Shown here piece by piece: positions 25,275-33,724 of a stretch of DNA of 54,336 bases. The stretch's first letter is position 1, and every line of letters begins with the position of its first letter. The DNA lies in assembly GCA_035316325.1 (NCBI GenBank), contig DATHJB010000022.1:1-54336 (forward strand), read 5' to 3'. The DNA comes from Acidimicrobiales bacterium. Lineage in GTDB: Bacteria; Actinomycetota; Acidimicrobiia; Acidimicrobiales; VFJN01. The position numbers were made by a program, and so were the translations under genes. Under the pieces are notes generated by a model. That model was not told the origin of the DNA and searched no databases. It saw only the letters and a list, made by a program, of their open reading frames with translations.

Positions 25275-27331
25275 CCCGGTGCACCTCCGTCGGCCACCGC
25301 GACGCGGTCCGGATGGGGCCACGAGCCGTAGTACCGCAGCAGCTCCGGCGGCGGCGCGAGCCGCTCCCACTCGGCCACGAACTCGGCGTAGGGCCGCCCC
25401 CGCTGCAGACGGGCCGCCCGTTCGTCGGCCCGCAGCCGCTCGGTCGCCGCCGGATCGACGTCGAGGGTGGCCGGGTCGAACGCGACCTTGAACACGTTCT
25501 CGGCCGTCCAGGCCGTGTAGACGCCCCGCCGGATGTCGTCCATCACCATGGCCGGGTCACGCTCCAGCACGTCGCCGTAGCCCCCGGCGGCCACGGCCAC
25601 GACACCGATGCTGTCGCCCTCGCCATAGGTCCTGCTGGTCTCCATGCTGCGCAAGGTGTAGTCGCCGTCGACCGGCTGCGCCGACATCAGCTCGGGGAGG
25701 CTCGTCGGGTTCTCGAACCCGGGCTCGGCCAGCGCCTGCTGCCAGGCGCCGTTCTCGACGGTCACCGCCGGGGCGCAGCTCCCGGCGTAGCCGCCGAACT
25801 GACCGATCGAGTTGGGGAAGCGCCAGCACTGCCCGAGGATCATCGCCTCGAAGTGGGGCGAGCCGTGGATGACGACGTTGTTGGCGACTCCCGCCCCGCC
25901 GCGGTACTTGCCCGGCCCGGCCTGGTCGGCGGCCAGCCGCCGGAAGGAGTACAGGTACGGGTGCTGGATCTCGTCGTGCTCGATGTCGAGGCAGTCGGCG
26001 TAGCCCGACCACCAGAAGCCGGCGGAGTCGACGCCGTCCTGGTCGGGCCGGGCCCCGCCGCCGGTGGCGTTCATCGACGAGGCGAGCACGCCGGCGTTGA
26101 AGTGGCCGTACTGGTTGATGCCTCCGTAGCCGAAGACGCGGGCCCCGGTCCCGAAGGGGACGGCGGTCTGCTCGCGCAGCTCGGTGGCGAACATCATCTT
26201 GTTCAGGCACGAGTGCATGCCCTGGACCGCCTTGGGGGCCAGCGAGACGCTGCCCGAGATGCCGGCGTCCATGGTGGGGTTGAGGCAGGTGCCCTCTGCG
26301 GCGGCGATGAACTCGAACGGCTGGTACATGCCGCTGCTGCACGGCAGGTCGGGCAGGAGGTACATCGACAGCATGGCCGCCATGTGGGCGCGGATGACGT
26401 GGGTGGGTGCGTTGATGATCGACGGTGTCTGGGGCGAGCAGCCCCGCAGGTCGACGGTGATCTGGTCGCCCCGCTTGTGGACGGCGATCGACACCCGGCC
26501 CAGGCCCTCGTCGAGGCCGACGTTGTCGAAGAACATGTTCACCCGGAAGGTGCCGTCGAGCATCTTGGCCACGACCTTGCGGGTGCCCTCGGCGGCCGAC
26601 TCGCACGACCGGCGCAGCAGGCCGATCAGGAAGTCCGGTCCCTTGTCGGTCAGCAGGCCGAGGAGCCGGTCGCGCACCTTCAGGCACGCCGCCGTGCGGG
26701 CTCGGAGGTCCACCTCGATGAGGCGGTCGTCGCGCACCATGTTGGCGATCATCGCCAGGACGTCGCCCTTCAGCGTGAACCCCTCGCCCACCTTGAGCGG
26801 GGGTGTCTTGAACCCCTCGTCCCAGCGGGAACGTCCGCTCGGGGGGATGCCGCCCGGCTCGGTCGCGCCGGTCTCGGCCTCGTGGGAGGCGGCGGCCACC
26901 CAGGCGACCAGCTCGCCCTCCCAGAAGATCGGTATGGCGTTCATCTGGTCGGGGTTGTGGATGCCGCCCAGCTGCGCTTCGTTGGCGAAGAAGTTGTCGC
27001 CCTCGCGGACCGAGACCGTGGGGTCGTCCCAGTAGTACTTCAGGATGTACTTCAACGGGATCTGCCCCGTCGCGGCATGGACGCACGTCCCGACGCAGGC
27101 GATGGCCAGGTCCCCCGATGCCGTGTAGACGCCGACGATGCAGTCGCCGGCCTGCATCATCTCCGAGAGGCCGGTCTTCACCATGACCTCCTTGCCCTCC
27201 TCGCAGAAGAGCTCGAGCTTCGTGGAGTAGACGCTGAAGTCGGCAGCACCGAGGGCGTCGGCGACGCGCTCCTCCCGGTCGGTCCTGGGTTCGAGGCGAT
27301 AGCGGGCTACGAGCTCGCGATCGATGCGCAT
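25271..27331 (-). CDS. Hydantoinase B/oxoprolinase family protein; acetone/acetophenone-carboxylase alpha (ApcD/AcxB-like) subunit
   Basis: 686 residues, ATG after aggagag. Extensive similarity to HyuB-family proteins: an N-terminal metal-site region with HAATGQIPLKYIL and EGDNFFANEAQLGGIHNPDQM, RVNMFFDNVGLDEGLGRV, VDLRGCSPQTPSIINAP, and the ACX-like C-terminal PYLYSFRRLAADQAGPGKYRGG. In acetone and acetophenone carboxylases this subunit carries the carboxylation/metal site. It is the fifth gene of a five-gene set (32478 to 25271) matching acetophenone carboxylase in order and size. N-methylhydantoinase or oxoprolinase activity is the main alternative, but those lack the AcxC-like subunit found here. 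Confidence 0.9.
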   Translation of the reverse strand: MRIDRELVARYRLEPRTDREERVADALGAADFSVYSTKLELFCEEGKEVMVKTGLSEMMQAGDCIVGVYTASGDLAIACVGTCVHAATGQIPLKYILKYYWDDPTVSVREGDNFFANEAQLGGIHNPDQMNAIPIFWEGELVAWVAAASHEAETGATEPGGIPPSGRSRWDEGFKTPPLKVGEGFTLKGDVLAMIANMVRDDRLIEVDLRARTAACLKVRDRLLGLLTDKGPDFLIGLLRRSCESAAEGTRKVVAKMLDGTFRVNMFFDNVGLDEGLGRVSIAVHKRGDQITVDLRGCSPQTPSIINAPTHVIRAHMAAMLSMYLLPDLPCSSGMYQPFEFIAAAEGTCLNPTMDAGISGSVSLAPKAVQGMHSCLNKMMFATELREQTAVPFGTGARVFGYGGINQYGHFNAGVLASSMNATGGGARPDQDGVDSAGFWWSGYADCLDIEHDEIQHPYLYSFRRLAADQAGPGKYRGGAGVANNVVIHGSPHFEAMILGQCWRFPNSIGQFGGYAGSCAPAVTVENGAWQQALAEPGFENPTSLPELMSAQPVDGDYTLRSMETSRTYGEGDSIGVVAVAAGGYGDVLERDPAMVMDDIRRGVYTAWTAENVFKVAFDPATLDVDPAATERLRADERAARLQRGRPYAEFVAEWERLAPPPELLRYYGSWPHPDRVAVADGGAPG

Positions 27332-27339
27332 GGTCTCTC

Positions 27340-29475
27340 CTAGCTGGGCCGCAGCACGGCGGTGCCGATGCGGTCGATGGTGAGCGTCCGGTCGGCGGGG
27401 ACGACGATGGCCGTGTCCGGGCCCTGGACGATCGCGTGGCCCTCGATGACGTTTCCCGATCGCAGCGCGTCGGCGTCGTAGACCGGCGTCGGTTCGTAGC
27501 GGCCGAGGTCGGGCCAGAACACCGGGCGGCGCGTCATCAGGGCGGCCGACGCGTCGGCTCGTCCCGTCGGCAGCTCGGGCAGCACCGGCTTGGGGCGGGG
27601 GACGCTGGCCGTGAGGTGGAACCCCTCGACGTCGATGGCACCGTCGACATCGAGCGAGATGTCGGAGTAGCGCCGGCCGTACTCCTCGGCGAAGGCGGCG
27701 GCCACGCCCCGGACGTCGGCTTCACTCGTCAGCACCAGGTGCGGCGAGCGGACCCTCGTGAGGTTGAACCGGTAGCGGTAGCGCATGTCGAGCTCGAGGG
27801 TGCAGACCATCTCGGCCGGTGTGAAGCCCTCGGAGACGACGTCTCGCTCCGCCTCGCGCCGCAGCTGCTCGACGACCGAGTTGAACGCCTCGTGGTCGTC
27901 GAGCCAGAAGCCCTCGGCCGGGTCGCAGAGCACGACGTGACGCGACCGTTCGTAGAGGTGGCGGAGGTCCATGGACGCCCCGCCGAGGGCGCAGAACACG
28001 CTCGAGTACAGGAACGTGTAGCAGTCCAGGTCCGCGTCGAGCTGTCGGGCGTACTCGGCGCAGTGCAGCGGCCCGGCGCCCCCGTAGGCGAACAGCGCGA
28101 ACTCCCGCACGTCGAGGCCCTTGAGGTACAGCTCCTTGGCGATGACGCCGCCCATGTGGGCGTCGATGGCGGTGCGGATGGCCGCGGCAGCCTCGACGAC
28201 GTCGAGGCCGAGCGGCTCGGCGACCCGTCGCCGGATGGCGCGCTCGGCGAGATCGCGGTCGAGGCGCATCCGGCCGCCGAGGAAGCGGTCGGGGTCGAGG
28301 AATCCGAGCACCAGATCGGCGTCGGTGACGGTGGGCTCCCTCCCGCCCTGCGCATAGCTCGCCGGGCCCGGGTCCGATCCGGCGCTGCGGGGCCCGACCT
28401 CGAGGCGGTCGTCCATCTCGGGGTTCAGCCAGGCGATCGAGCCGCCGCCGGCGCCGATGGACTTCACCTCGATCATCGACGTCTCCGTGAGCCACCGGTC
28501 CACGACCGGCTGCTCGGAGAAGAAGCGGACGTCGCCCCCGACGACCGTGCCGAAGTCGAAGCTGGTCCCGCCCATGTCGGTCACGACCACGTTCTCCAGC
28601 CCGTAGTGGCCGGCCAGGTAGGCACTGCCGAACAGGCCGGCGACCGGACCGGCCGCCCAGGTGTCCAGGGCCCGGGTGCGCGTCACCTTGGCCGCCCCGC
28701 CCACGTTGTTCACGACCATGAGCGGGCGGCGGTAGCCCTGCTCGCGCAGCTCGCCGCCGAGGGCGCTCAGCTCGTCCTGCAGGGCCCAGTGCAGGTAGGC
28801 GTTGAGCACGGCCGCGTTGGCCCGCGGGTACTCGTGCCAGGTCGGCGAGACGTCCGACGAGCAGAACACCGGCAGCCCGCCGAGGTGCACGTCGGGGTAC
28901 AGCTCTTCGATCGTCTCCCGGACCGCGGCCTCGTGGGCCGGGTTGACGTGCGACCACAGCAGGGCGACGACGAACCCCTGGGCACCGCGGTCGACGAGGT
29001 GGCGCACCTTGCCGCGGACGTCGTCGAGGTCGAGCGGCGCGACGACCGCGCCCGAGTAGTCGATCCGCTCCCGGATGCCGACCACCATGTCGACCGGGAC
29101 GAGCGGCACCGGCTTGCGGATCCGGGTGATGTCCCGGACCTCGCGGGGGTGGAGCCCGTCGGCCCACTGCCGGGACCGCCCGATCATGAGCATGTGCTCG
29201 TTGCCCGAGGTGGTGATGAGGCCGAGCTTCGGGCCCTTCCGCTCCAGGAGCGCGTTCATCGCGATCGTGGTGGAGTACCGCACGGCGTCGACATCCGACA
29301 GCAGGGCGACGACATCGAGGCCCGCCTGCTCGGCCGCGCCCCTGATGGCCTCCCGCACCCCGACGGCGAGGTCGTAGCGGGTCGTCGGTGTCTTCCACCG
29401 GGTGAGGGCACCCTCCTGCATCAGCACGCAGTCGGTGAAGGTGCCCCCGATGTCGATGTCGACCGTCGTCTTCAC
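27340..29475 (-). CDS. Hydantoinase A/oxoprolinase family protein; carboxylase ATPase subunit (ApcC/AcxA-like)
   Basis: 711 residues from GTG (overlap with the gamma-like gene). Actin/hexokinase-fold ATP motifs: DIDIGGTFTDCV at the N-terminus and VVTDMGGTSFDFGTV (about residue 300), with SIGAGGGSIAWLN and GPRSAGSDPGPASY after it, and FAYGGAGPLHCAEYA (about 475). HyuA-family proteins phosphorylate bicarbonate or the ketone (enol) using ATP. It is the larger of two HyuA proteins in the operon, as ApcC is in acetophenone carboxylase. Motifs look intact, so both HyuA subunits are likely functional. Confidence 0.92.
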   Translation of the reverse strand: MKTTVDIDIGGTFTDCVLMQEGALTRWKTPTTRYDLAVGVREAIRGAAEQAGLDVVALLSDVDAVRYSTTIAMNALLERKGPKLGLITTSGNEHMLMIGRSRQWADGLHPREVRDITRIRKPVPLVPVDMVVGIRERIDYSGAVVAPLDLDDVRGKVRHLVDRGAQGFVVALLWSHVNPAHEAAVRETIEELYPDVHLGGLPVFCSSDVSPTWHEYPRANAAVLNAYLHWALQDELSALGGELREQGYRRPLMVVNNVGGAAKVTRTRALDTWAAGPVAGLFGSAYLAGHYGLENVVVTDMGGTSFDFGTVVGGDVRFFSEQPVVDRWLTETSMIEVKSIGAGGGSIAWLNPEMDDRLEVGPRSAGSDPGPASYAQGGREPTVTDADLVLGFLDPDRFLGGRMRLDRDLAERAIRRRVAEPLGLDVVEAAAAIRTAIDAHMGGVIAKELYLKGLDVREFALFAYGGAGPLHCAEYARQLDADLDCYTFLYSSVFCALGGASMDLRHLYERSRHVVLCDPAEGFWLDDHEAFNSVVEQLRREAERDVVSEGFTPAEMVCTLELDMRYRYRFNLTRVRSPHLVLTSEADVRGVAAAFAEEYGRRYSDISLDVDGAIDVEGFHLTASVPRPKPVLPELPTGRADASAALMTRRPVFWPDLGRYEPTPVYDADALRSGNVIEGHAIVQGPDTAIVVPADRTLTIDRIGTAVLRPS

Positions 29476-29846
29476 GGCCCTCCGATCGCGTCGTCGTCCA
29501 ACTCGCCGTCGTTGCCGAACCGCTGCTTGAGGACGTCGACGTCCAGCTCGATGTCGTGGGTCAGCGGGTGCCCCGGGGGGAGGTACTCGACCTCGACGAG
29601 GGTGGCGCAGCCGGGGCAGTAGAACTCCACGATCCGCACCCACTCCGGGTCGGGCGCGAAGACGCGGCCGGCCGCCACGGGGTCGACGCCGGCACTGTGG
29701 ATCTCCAACGGGTTGCGGGCGGCGACGAGGCAGCCCTGCTTGTAGTCGCCGCGGGCGTCGCCGAGGTCGTGGCCGCAGACGACGCACGTCCAGCGTTCGG
29801 GTTCCAGGTCGATGCTCAGGTACTCGGTGATACGGACCTGCGTCAC
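29472..29846 (-). CDS. Acetone carboxylase gamma-subunit-like zinc protein (AcxC/ApcB-like)
   Basis: 124 residues from GTG, overlapping both flanking HyuA genes by 4 bp. Two CxxC pairs, WTCVVCGHDLG (about residue 22) and EFYCPGCATLVEVEYLPPGHP (about residue 78), form a probable zinc site; GDYKQGCLVA lies between them. The C-terminal HDIELDVDVLKQRF is also characteristic of acetone carboxylase gamma subunits. This small subunit separates the ATP-dependent ketone carboxylases from ordinary hydantoinases and 5-oxoprolinases, so it is the key evidence for the enzyme class of this operon. Confidence 0.9.
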   Translation of the reverse strand: MTQVRITEYLSIDLEPERWTCVVCGHDLGDARGDYKQGCLVAARNPLEIHSAGVDPVAAGRVFAPDPEWVRIVEFYCPGCATLVEVEYLPPGHPLTHDIELDVDVLKQRFGNDGELDDDAIGGP

Positions 29847-31762
29847 CGCACCGCCTCCACGACCAGGCCCGAGCGGCTCGTGCGGGTCAGGCGCCAGCCC
29901 GGCGGGACGACGACGGTGGTGTCGGGCCCCGCGGCGAGCGCCGGGCCCTCCACCGTCGCACCGTCGCCCAGTGAGGCGGCGGGGATCACCGGAGTGTCGG
30001 TCGGTCCGTCGCCCCAGTCGACCGGGCGACGACCTGGCTCGCCGGCGTCGGCCGGGGCGGGCGCGCTGTCCGGGTGGGGCGTCAGCGCCGTCATCGTGAG
30101 CACCAGCAGGTCTCCTTCCATCGCCACTTCGTCGAGCTCGGCGACCAGGGGGACGAGGTCGGACGCCGTGGGCGGGGCGGCGAAGGCGTGGCGCCAGCGG
30201 ACGACACCGGGACGCCGGGGATCGACGAGCTCGAGGTCGGTGTGCTGGTCCGAGCCGGCGAAGCCCTCGGCCTCCATGTCGCGCCGGGCCGCGCCGAGCA
30301 TGTCGGACACCGCCTGGGGCGCCACGGGCCCGGTGACCAGGAGCGGGTAGTGGTGAGCGACGTCCAGGCTGCTCACGCCCAGGGCGCTGAACACGGCCGC
30401 GTGGTCGGGCACGAGCACCCGCCCGATCCCGGCGCGCCCGGCGATGCCGGCGGCGTGCAGGGGGCCTCCGCCGCCGTAGGCCACGAGCACGGCGTCGGCG
30501 GCGTCGACGCCCCGGCGGGCCAGGAGCGCGGACAACCCGTCGGCGATGACGGCCTCGGCCCGGTCGCGCACCCGGCGGGCGACCTCGCCGAGCTCGATCC
30601 CGGACGCGGCCGCGAGCGCGCCCAGGGCGACCTCGGCCCGTGCCCGGACCAGCGGGAGCCGACCGCCGTGGAACGCGTCGGCGTCGAGCAGGCCCAGCAG
30701 CAGGTTGGCGTCGGTCAGCGTCGCCTCGGCTCCCCCGCGGTCGAAGCACGCCGGGCCGGGATGCGCCCCGGCGCTACGAGGACCGAGCTGGAGGCCGGCA
30801 CCGTCGGCCCAGGCGATCGACCCTCCCCCGATCGGCAGGGCGTCGACCGGCACCGAGGGCACGTGGGTGGGGACGAGGCCCACCGAGCCGGTCCAGGTCA
30901 GGCTCGACCCGTCGGACTCCGCCAGGCTCACGTCGGCGCTGGTGCCGCCGATGTCGAGGGTCACCGCGACCTTGCCCAGATCGCTGGTTGCGGCCGCCGC
31001 ACCCCGCACGCCGGCGACCGGCCCCGAGTTGTAGGTGTGGACGGCCAGGGTCTTGGCGCTGCGCGCCAGCCCGGCGTGCCCGTGCACGAGCAGGAGCGGA
31101 TGCCGAAGGCCACGGCGCCGCAGCTCCTCCTCGACCCGGTAGATGCTGCGGGCGAGGCGGTCGTGCACGAAGGCGTTGAGCGCGGCCGTGCCGGTGCGCT
31201 CGGCCGCCCCGGGCAGGGCGCTGAGCTCGCTGGCCAGGAACACCCGCACCGCGCCCAGGTAGTAGGGCGGATAGAGGCTGCGCACCGCGGCGCGCACCGC
31301 CCGTTCGGGCCCGGGATCGTGCCACGAGCCGTCGAGGCTGACGACCAGCGCCCGCGCTCCCCCGTCGAGCAGACGCTCGACGACCACGCGGGTGGCGTCG
31401 AGGTCGACGGGTGTCGCCACCCCGGCGACGAGCTCGGGGCGGACGATGCCGGCCTCGACCAGCGGCGCACCGTAGAGGTCGTGCTCGGCCCCGGCGCTCA
31501 CGATCAGCCCGATGGCGGGGCCCCGCCGCTCGAGGATGGCGTTGGTGGCGATGGTCGACGAGAACCTGACCGCCAGGGCCTCCCGCAGCATCTCCTGCAC
31601 CGGGAGGCCGAGCACACCGGCACCGGCGTCGATGCACTCCAGCATCCCGACGGTGAGGTCGTGCGGCGTGGTCAGGACCTTCACGCCGTGGGCGACCCCG
31701 TCCCGGGTGAACACACCGTCGGTGAAGGTGCCACCGGTGTCGATGTCGATCGTGAGGGTCAC
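29843..31762 (-). CDS. Hydantoinase A/oxoprolinase family protein, second HyuA-like subunit (ApcA-like)
   Basis: 639 residues from GTG. N-terminal DIDTGGTFTDGVFTRDG and mid-protein VTLDIGGTSADVSLAESDG are the paired phosphate-binding loops of the actin-like ATPase fold; PIGGGSIAWADG and GPRSAGAHPGPACFDRGG follow, with YGGGGPLHAAGIAG near residue 435. It diverges considerably from the 711-residue HyuA next door, which argues for distinct roles within one complex rather than recent duplication. In acetophenone carboxylase two different HyuA-like subunits flank the small zinc subunit, as here. Confidence 0.9.
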   Translation of the reverse strand: MTLTIDIDTGGTFTDGVFTRDGVAHGVKVLTTPHDLTVGMLECIDAGAGVLGLPVQEMLREALAVRFSSTIATNAILERRGPAIGLIVSAGAEHDLYGAPLVEAGIVRPELVAGVATPVDLDATRVVVERLLDGGARALVVSLDGSWHDPGPERAVRAAVRSLYPPYYLGAVRVFLASELSALPGAAERTGTAALNAFVHDRLARSIYRVEEELRRRGLRHPLLLVHGHAGLARSAKTLAVHTYNSGPVAGVRGAAAATSDLGKVAVTLDIGGTSADVSLAESDGSSLTWTGSVGLVPTHVPSVPVDALPIGGGSIAWADGAGLQLGPRSAGAHPGPACFDRGGAEATLTDANLLLGLLDADAFHGGRLPLVRARAEVALGALAAASGIELGEVARRVRDRAEAVIADGLSALLARRGVDAADAVLVAYGGGGPLHAAGIAGRAGIGRVLVPDHAAVFSALGVSSLDVAHHYPLLVTGPVAPQAVSDMLGAARRDMEAEGFAGSDQHTDLELVDPRRPGVVRWRHAFAAPPTASDLVPLVAELDEVAMEGDLLVLTMTALTPHPDSAPAPADAGEPGRRPVDWGDGPTDTPVIPAASLGDGATVEGPALAAGPDTTVVVPPGWRLTRTSRSGLVVEAVR

Positions 31763-32478
31763 GCCACCGCGTCCCTTCGCTGACCGTGGACCTCGCGAGC
31801 CCGTGCCCGCAGGGCCTCCGCGTCCGTCGAGCGGGGCGACCATGGGGTGGTGACCACCGCCAATCCGCTGGGTACGCCCAGTGGAGCGGCGACCGCCACC
31901 CCCGCGCCCAACGGCCCGGCGGGCCCGCAGTCGACGGCGTCGACGCCCGCGTCGAGCGCGAACGAGGCGGCGGCGGGGCCGATCACCAGCGTGCGCGCGC
32001 CGTGGAAGGCCGCCATGCGCGCCAGCGTCCGGAAGCAGCCGGCCGACGACGGGTCCGGCCGGGGCTCGTCCAGGGCCAGCACGTCGACGCGGGTCTCGAG
32101 GGCGGCCCGGGCCAGGTCCTCGGCCGCCTCGTCGCGGTCGTCGGCGTCCCCCAGCCCCCGGCGCTCCGCCAGCAGGCAGGGGCCGGGCACGACGGCGACA
32201 CGGTCACGGCGCCCAGCGGCGGCGGCCAGGCGGCGGAGCGCCTCCAGCGCGGGCGCGTCCAGGTCGTCGACCAGCACGACGACCGCGTCGGACTCGACCA
32301 GTTCGGCCGTGAGGCTCAGCGCCGAGACGAGCTCCGTCGGCGACGCCGCCATCGCGGTGACGTCGATCCCGGCCCGTTCGGCGGCCAGCTCCCACACCCA
32401 CGGCAGGAACACCGGGCCGGCGGATCTCCCGCTCAGCGCTGCGTGGACCGCGCCCATTTGCCCCGTACCGACATGCAC
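31759..32478 (-). CDS. Small uncharacterised protein, weakly uroporphyrinogen-decarboxylase-like; candidate fifth carboxylase subunit
   Basis: 239 residues from GTG at 32478 (ggagg 2 bp upstream is close; an ATG at 32457 is an alternative). The N-terminus MGAVHAALSG...GPVFLPWVWELAAERAG and the helix ASPTELVSALSLTAELVESDAVVV recall the start of URO-D-fold proteins (which have about 340 residues), and ALETRVDVLALDEPRPDPS resembles their middle region. The usual metal or substrate residues are not evident and the protein is short. It is the promoter-proximal gene, overlapping the HyuA stop, so it is made with the complex. Acetophenone carboxylase needs a separate small fifth subunit (ApcE, about 34 kDa); whether this is its counterpart is speculation. 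Confidence 0.6.
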   Translation of the reverse strand: MHVGTGQMGAVHAALSGRSAGPVFLPWVWELAAERAGIDVTAMAASPTELVSALSLTAELVESDAVVVLVDDLDAPALEALRRLAAAAGRRDRVAVVPGPCLLAERRGLGDADDRDEAAEDLARAALETRVDVLALDEPRPDPSSAGCFRTLARMAAFHGARTLVIGPAAASFALDAGVDAVDCGPAGPLGAGVAVAAPLGVPSGLAVVTTPWSPRSTDAEALRARAREVHGQRRDAVA

Positions 32479-32510
32479 AACCTCCGTGGTGGGCTGACGA
32501 TCTCAACGTA

Positions 32511-32528
32511 CCGGAATTATAATTCCGG
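32511..32528 (-). promoter_or_regulatory. Perfect 18-bp operator-like palindrome (site C) of the carboxylase operon
   Basis: CCGGAATTATAATTCCGG is a perfect dyad, the best copy of the CGGAAY-N4-RTTCCG motif. On the - strand its centre contains a consensus -10, TATAAT, 33 bp upstream of the GTG of the first carboxylase-operon gene. Occupancy would cover the -10. No convincing -35 was seen. The site is 2 bp from the stop of the upstream amidohydrolase gene. Confidence 0.7.
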
Positions 32529-32530
32529 CG

Positions 32531-33691
32531 CTAGTCGAGGCCGTAGACGCGCGCCGCGTTGTCGTGCACGACCTTGCGCAACAGGTCGTCGGGGAGCGTC
32601 GCCAGGTTGGCGATGATCGTCTCCCTCGGCCCCAGGACGAACTCGAGGTCGTCGGCCGGGGTCAGGCTGGTCGGGTGCGGGTAGTCCGACTCGAACATGA
32701 AGTTGTCGGGATAGAGGTCGGCGAGCCGGGCGACGTCCTGCTCGAACCAGAAGCACCCGTAGATCTGCCGCCGGAAGTACTCCGAGGGCCGCAGCCAGTC
32801 CGGGTGGGTCCGGTGCAGGTTCTGGTTGACGAACTGCCAGTCGAGCGCCTCGATCAGATAGGGGATGAAGCCGATGCCGCTCTCCACCGACACGAACTTG
32901 AGCGTCGGGTACCGCTTGCACAGGCCGCTCATGATCAGCTCGGCGATGCACTGCATGTTGCCGGCGAACAGCGCGGCGGCGAACTTCACCCGGTCGAAGT
33001 CGCTGTGGTCGACGTCGAACTGCAGAGCGGGGTCGTCCGCGGGGTTGCCGCTGAAGCCCACGTGGAAGTTCACCGACCAGCCCATCTCCTCGGCACGCCG
33101 GAGGATGGGGTCCCAATGCATGTCCCGGAGCCGGGGAAGGCCGATCTGCTCGAACCGGAAGCCGAAGTTGAGGCCCTTGTGCCCCATCCCGTGGCAGCGC
33201 TCGAGCTCGGCGACCGACGCGTCCAGGTCCCAGAACGGCAGGTTGGCGAGGGGGATGAGCCGATCGGGCGCGACCGAGGAGAAGTCGGTCTGGAAGTCGT
33301 TGTAGGCGCGGTAGACGTCGATCCCGAAGGCCGGGTCGCGGGTGGCGAACATCGCCCCGAAGAAGCCGACGAGGTTGGGGTAGAGCACCTGCGAGCGGAT
33401 CCCGTGCTTGTCCATCCACCGCAGCCGCGCGTGCGGGTCGGTGGCGCCCGCCCACGTGTCGGTGTCGAGCAGAGGGTGCTCGTCGGCCGCACCGGCCGCG
33501 CCCATGATTCGCTCGCCGCCCGAGAACCACGCACGCCTGCCGTCGGGCCCCGCCTCGACGTGGGGCGTCTCGTCGCCCCACTTCGACGGCATGCGGCTCG
33601 TCCACAGGTCCGGCGGCTCGCTGACATGGGTGTCGACGTCGTGCACCTCGATGGCGTCGAGCCGTTCCTCGATCGATGCTGTTTCGACCAT
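32531..33691 (-). CDS. Amidohydrolase family protein (PF04909-type)
   Basis: 386 residues, ATG after gggaggaa. Metal motif VDTHVSEPPDLWTSRMPSKW (about residue 19), mid-protein VNFHVGFSGNP (about 205), and the terminal FESDYPHPTSLTP (about 335) with Asp. The DxHxxEPP...DYPH pattern is shared with the protein at 11637-12854 and is common in actinobacterial catabolic clusters, often as decarboxylases or C-C hydrolases. It is the last gene of the - operon with two crotonases and an RraA-like protein; 33 bp separate it from the RraA gene. Confidence 0.87.
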   Translation of the reverse strand: MVETASIEERLDAIEVHDVDTHVSEPPDLWTSRMPSKWGDETPHVEAGPDGRRAWFSGGERIMGAAGAADEHPLLDTDTWAGATDPHARLRWMDKHGIRSQVLYPNLVGFFGAMFATRDPAFGIDVYRAYNDFQTDFSSVAPDRLIPLANLPFWDLDASVAELERCHGMGHKGLNFGFRFEQIGLPRLRDMHWDPILRRAEEMGWSVNFHVGFSGNPADDPALQFDVDHSDFDRVKFAAALFAGNMQCIAELIMSGLCKRYPTLKFVSVESGIGFIPYLIEALDWQFVNQNLHRTHPDWLRPSEYFRRQIYGCFWFEQDVARLADLYPDNFMFESDYPHPTSLTPADDLEFVLGPRETIIANLATLPDDLLRKVVHDNAARVYGLD

Positions 33692-33724
33692 TGGTTCCTC
33701 CCTGGTACTGATCGATCGGGTGGG

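Noticed and set aside
25271-29475. 5-oxoprolinase or N-methylhydantoinase assignment for the HyuA/HyuB genes
   Set aside because: The AcxC-like zinc subunit and second HyuA between them fit ketone carboxylases better; kept as an alternative in the gene entries.
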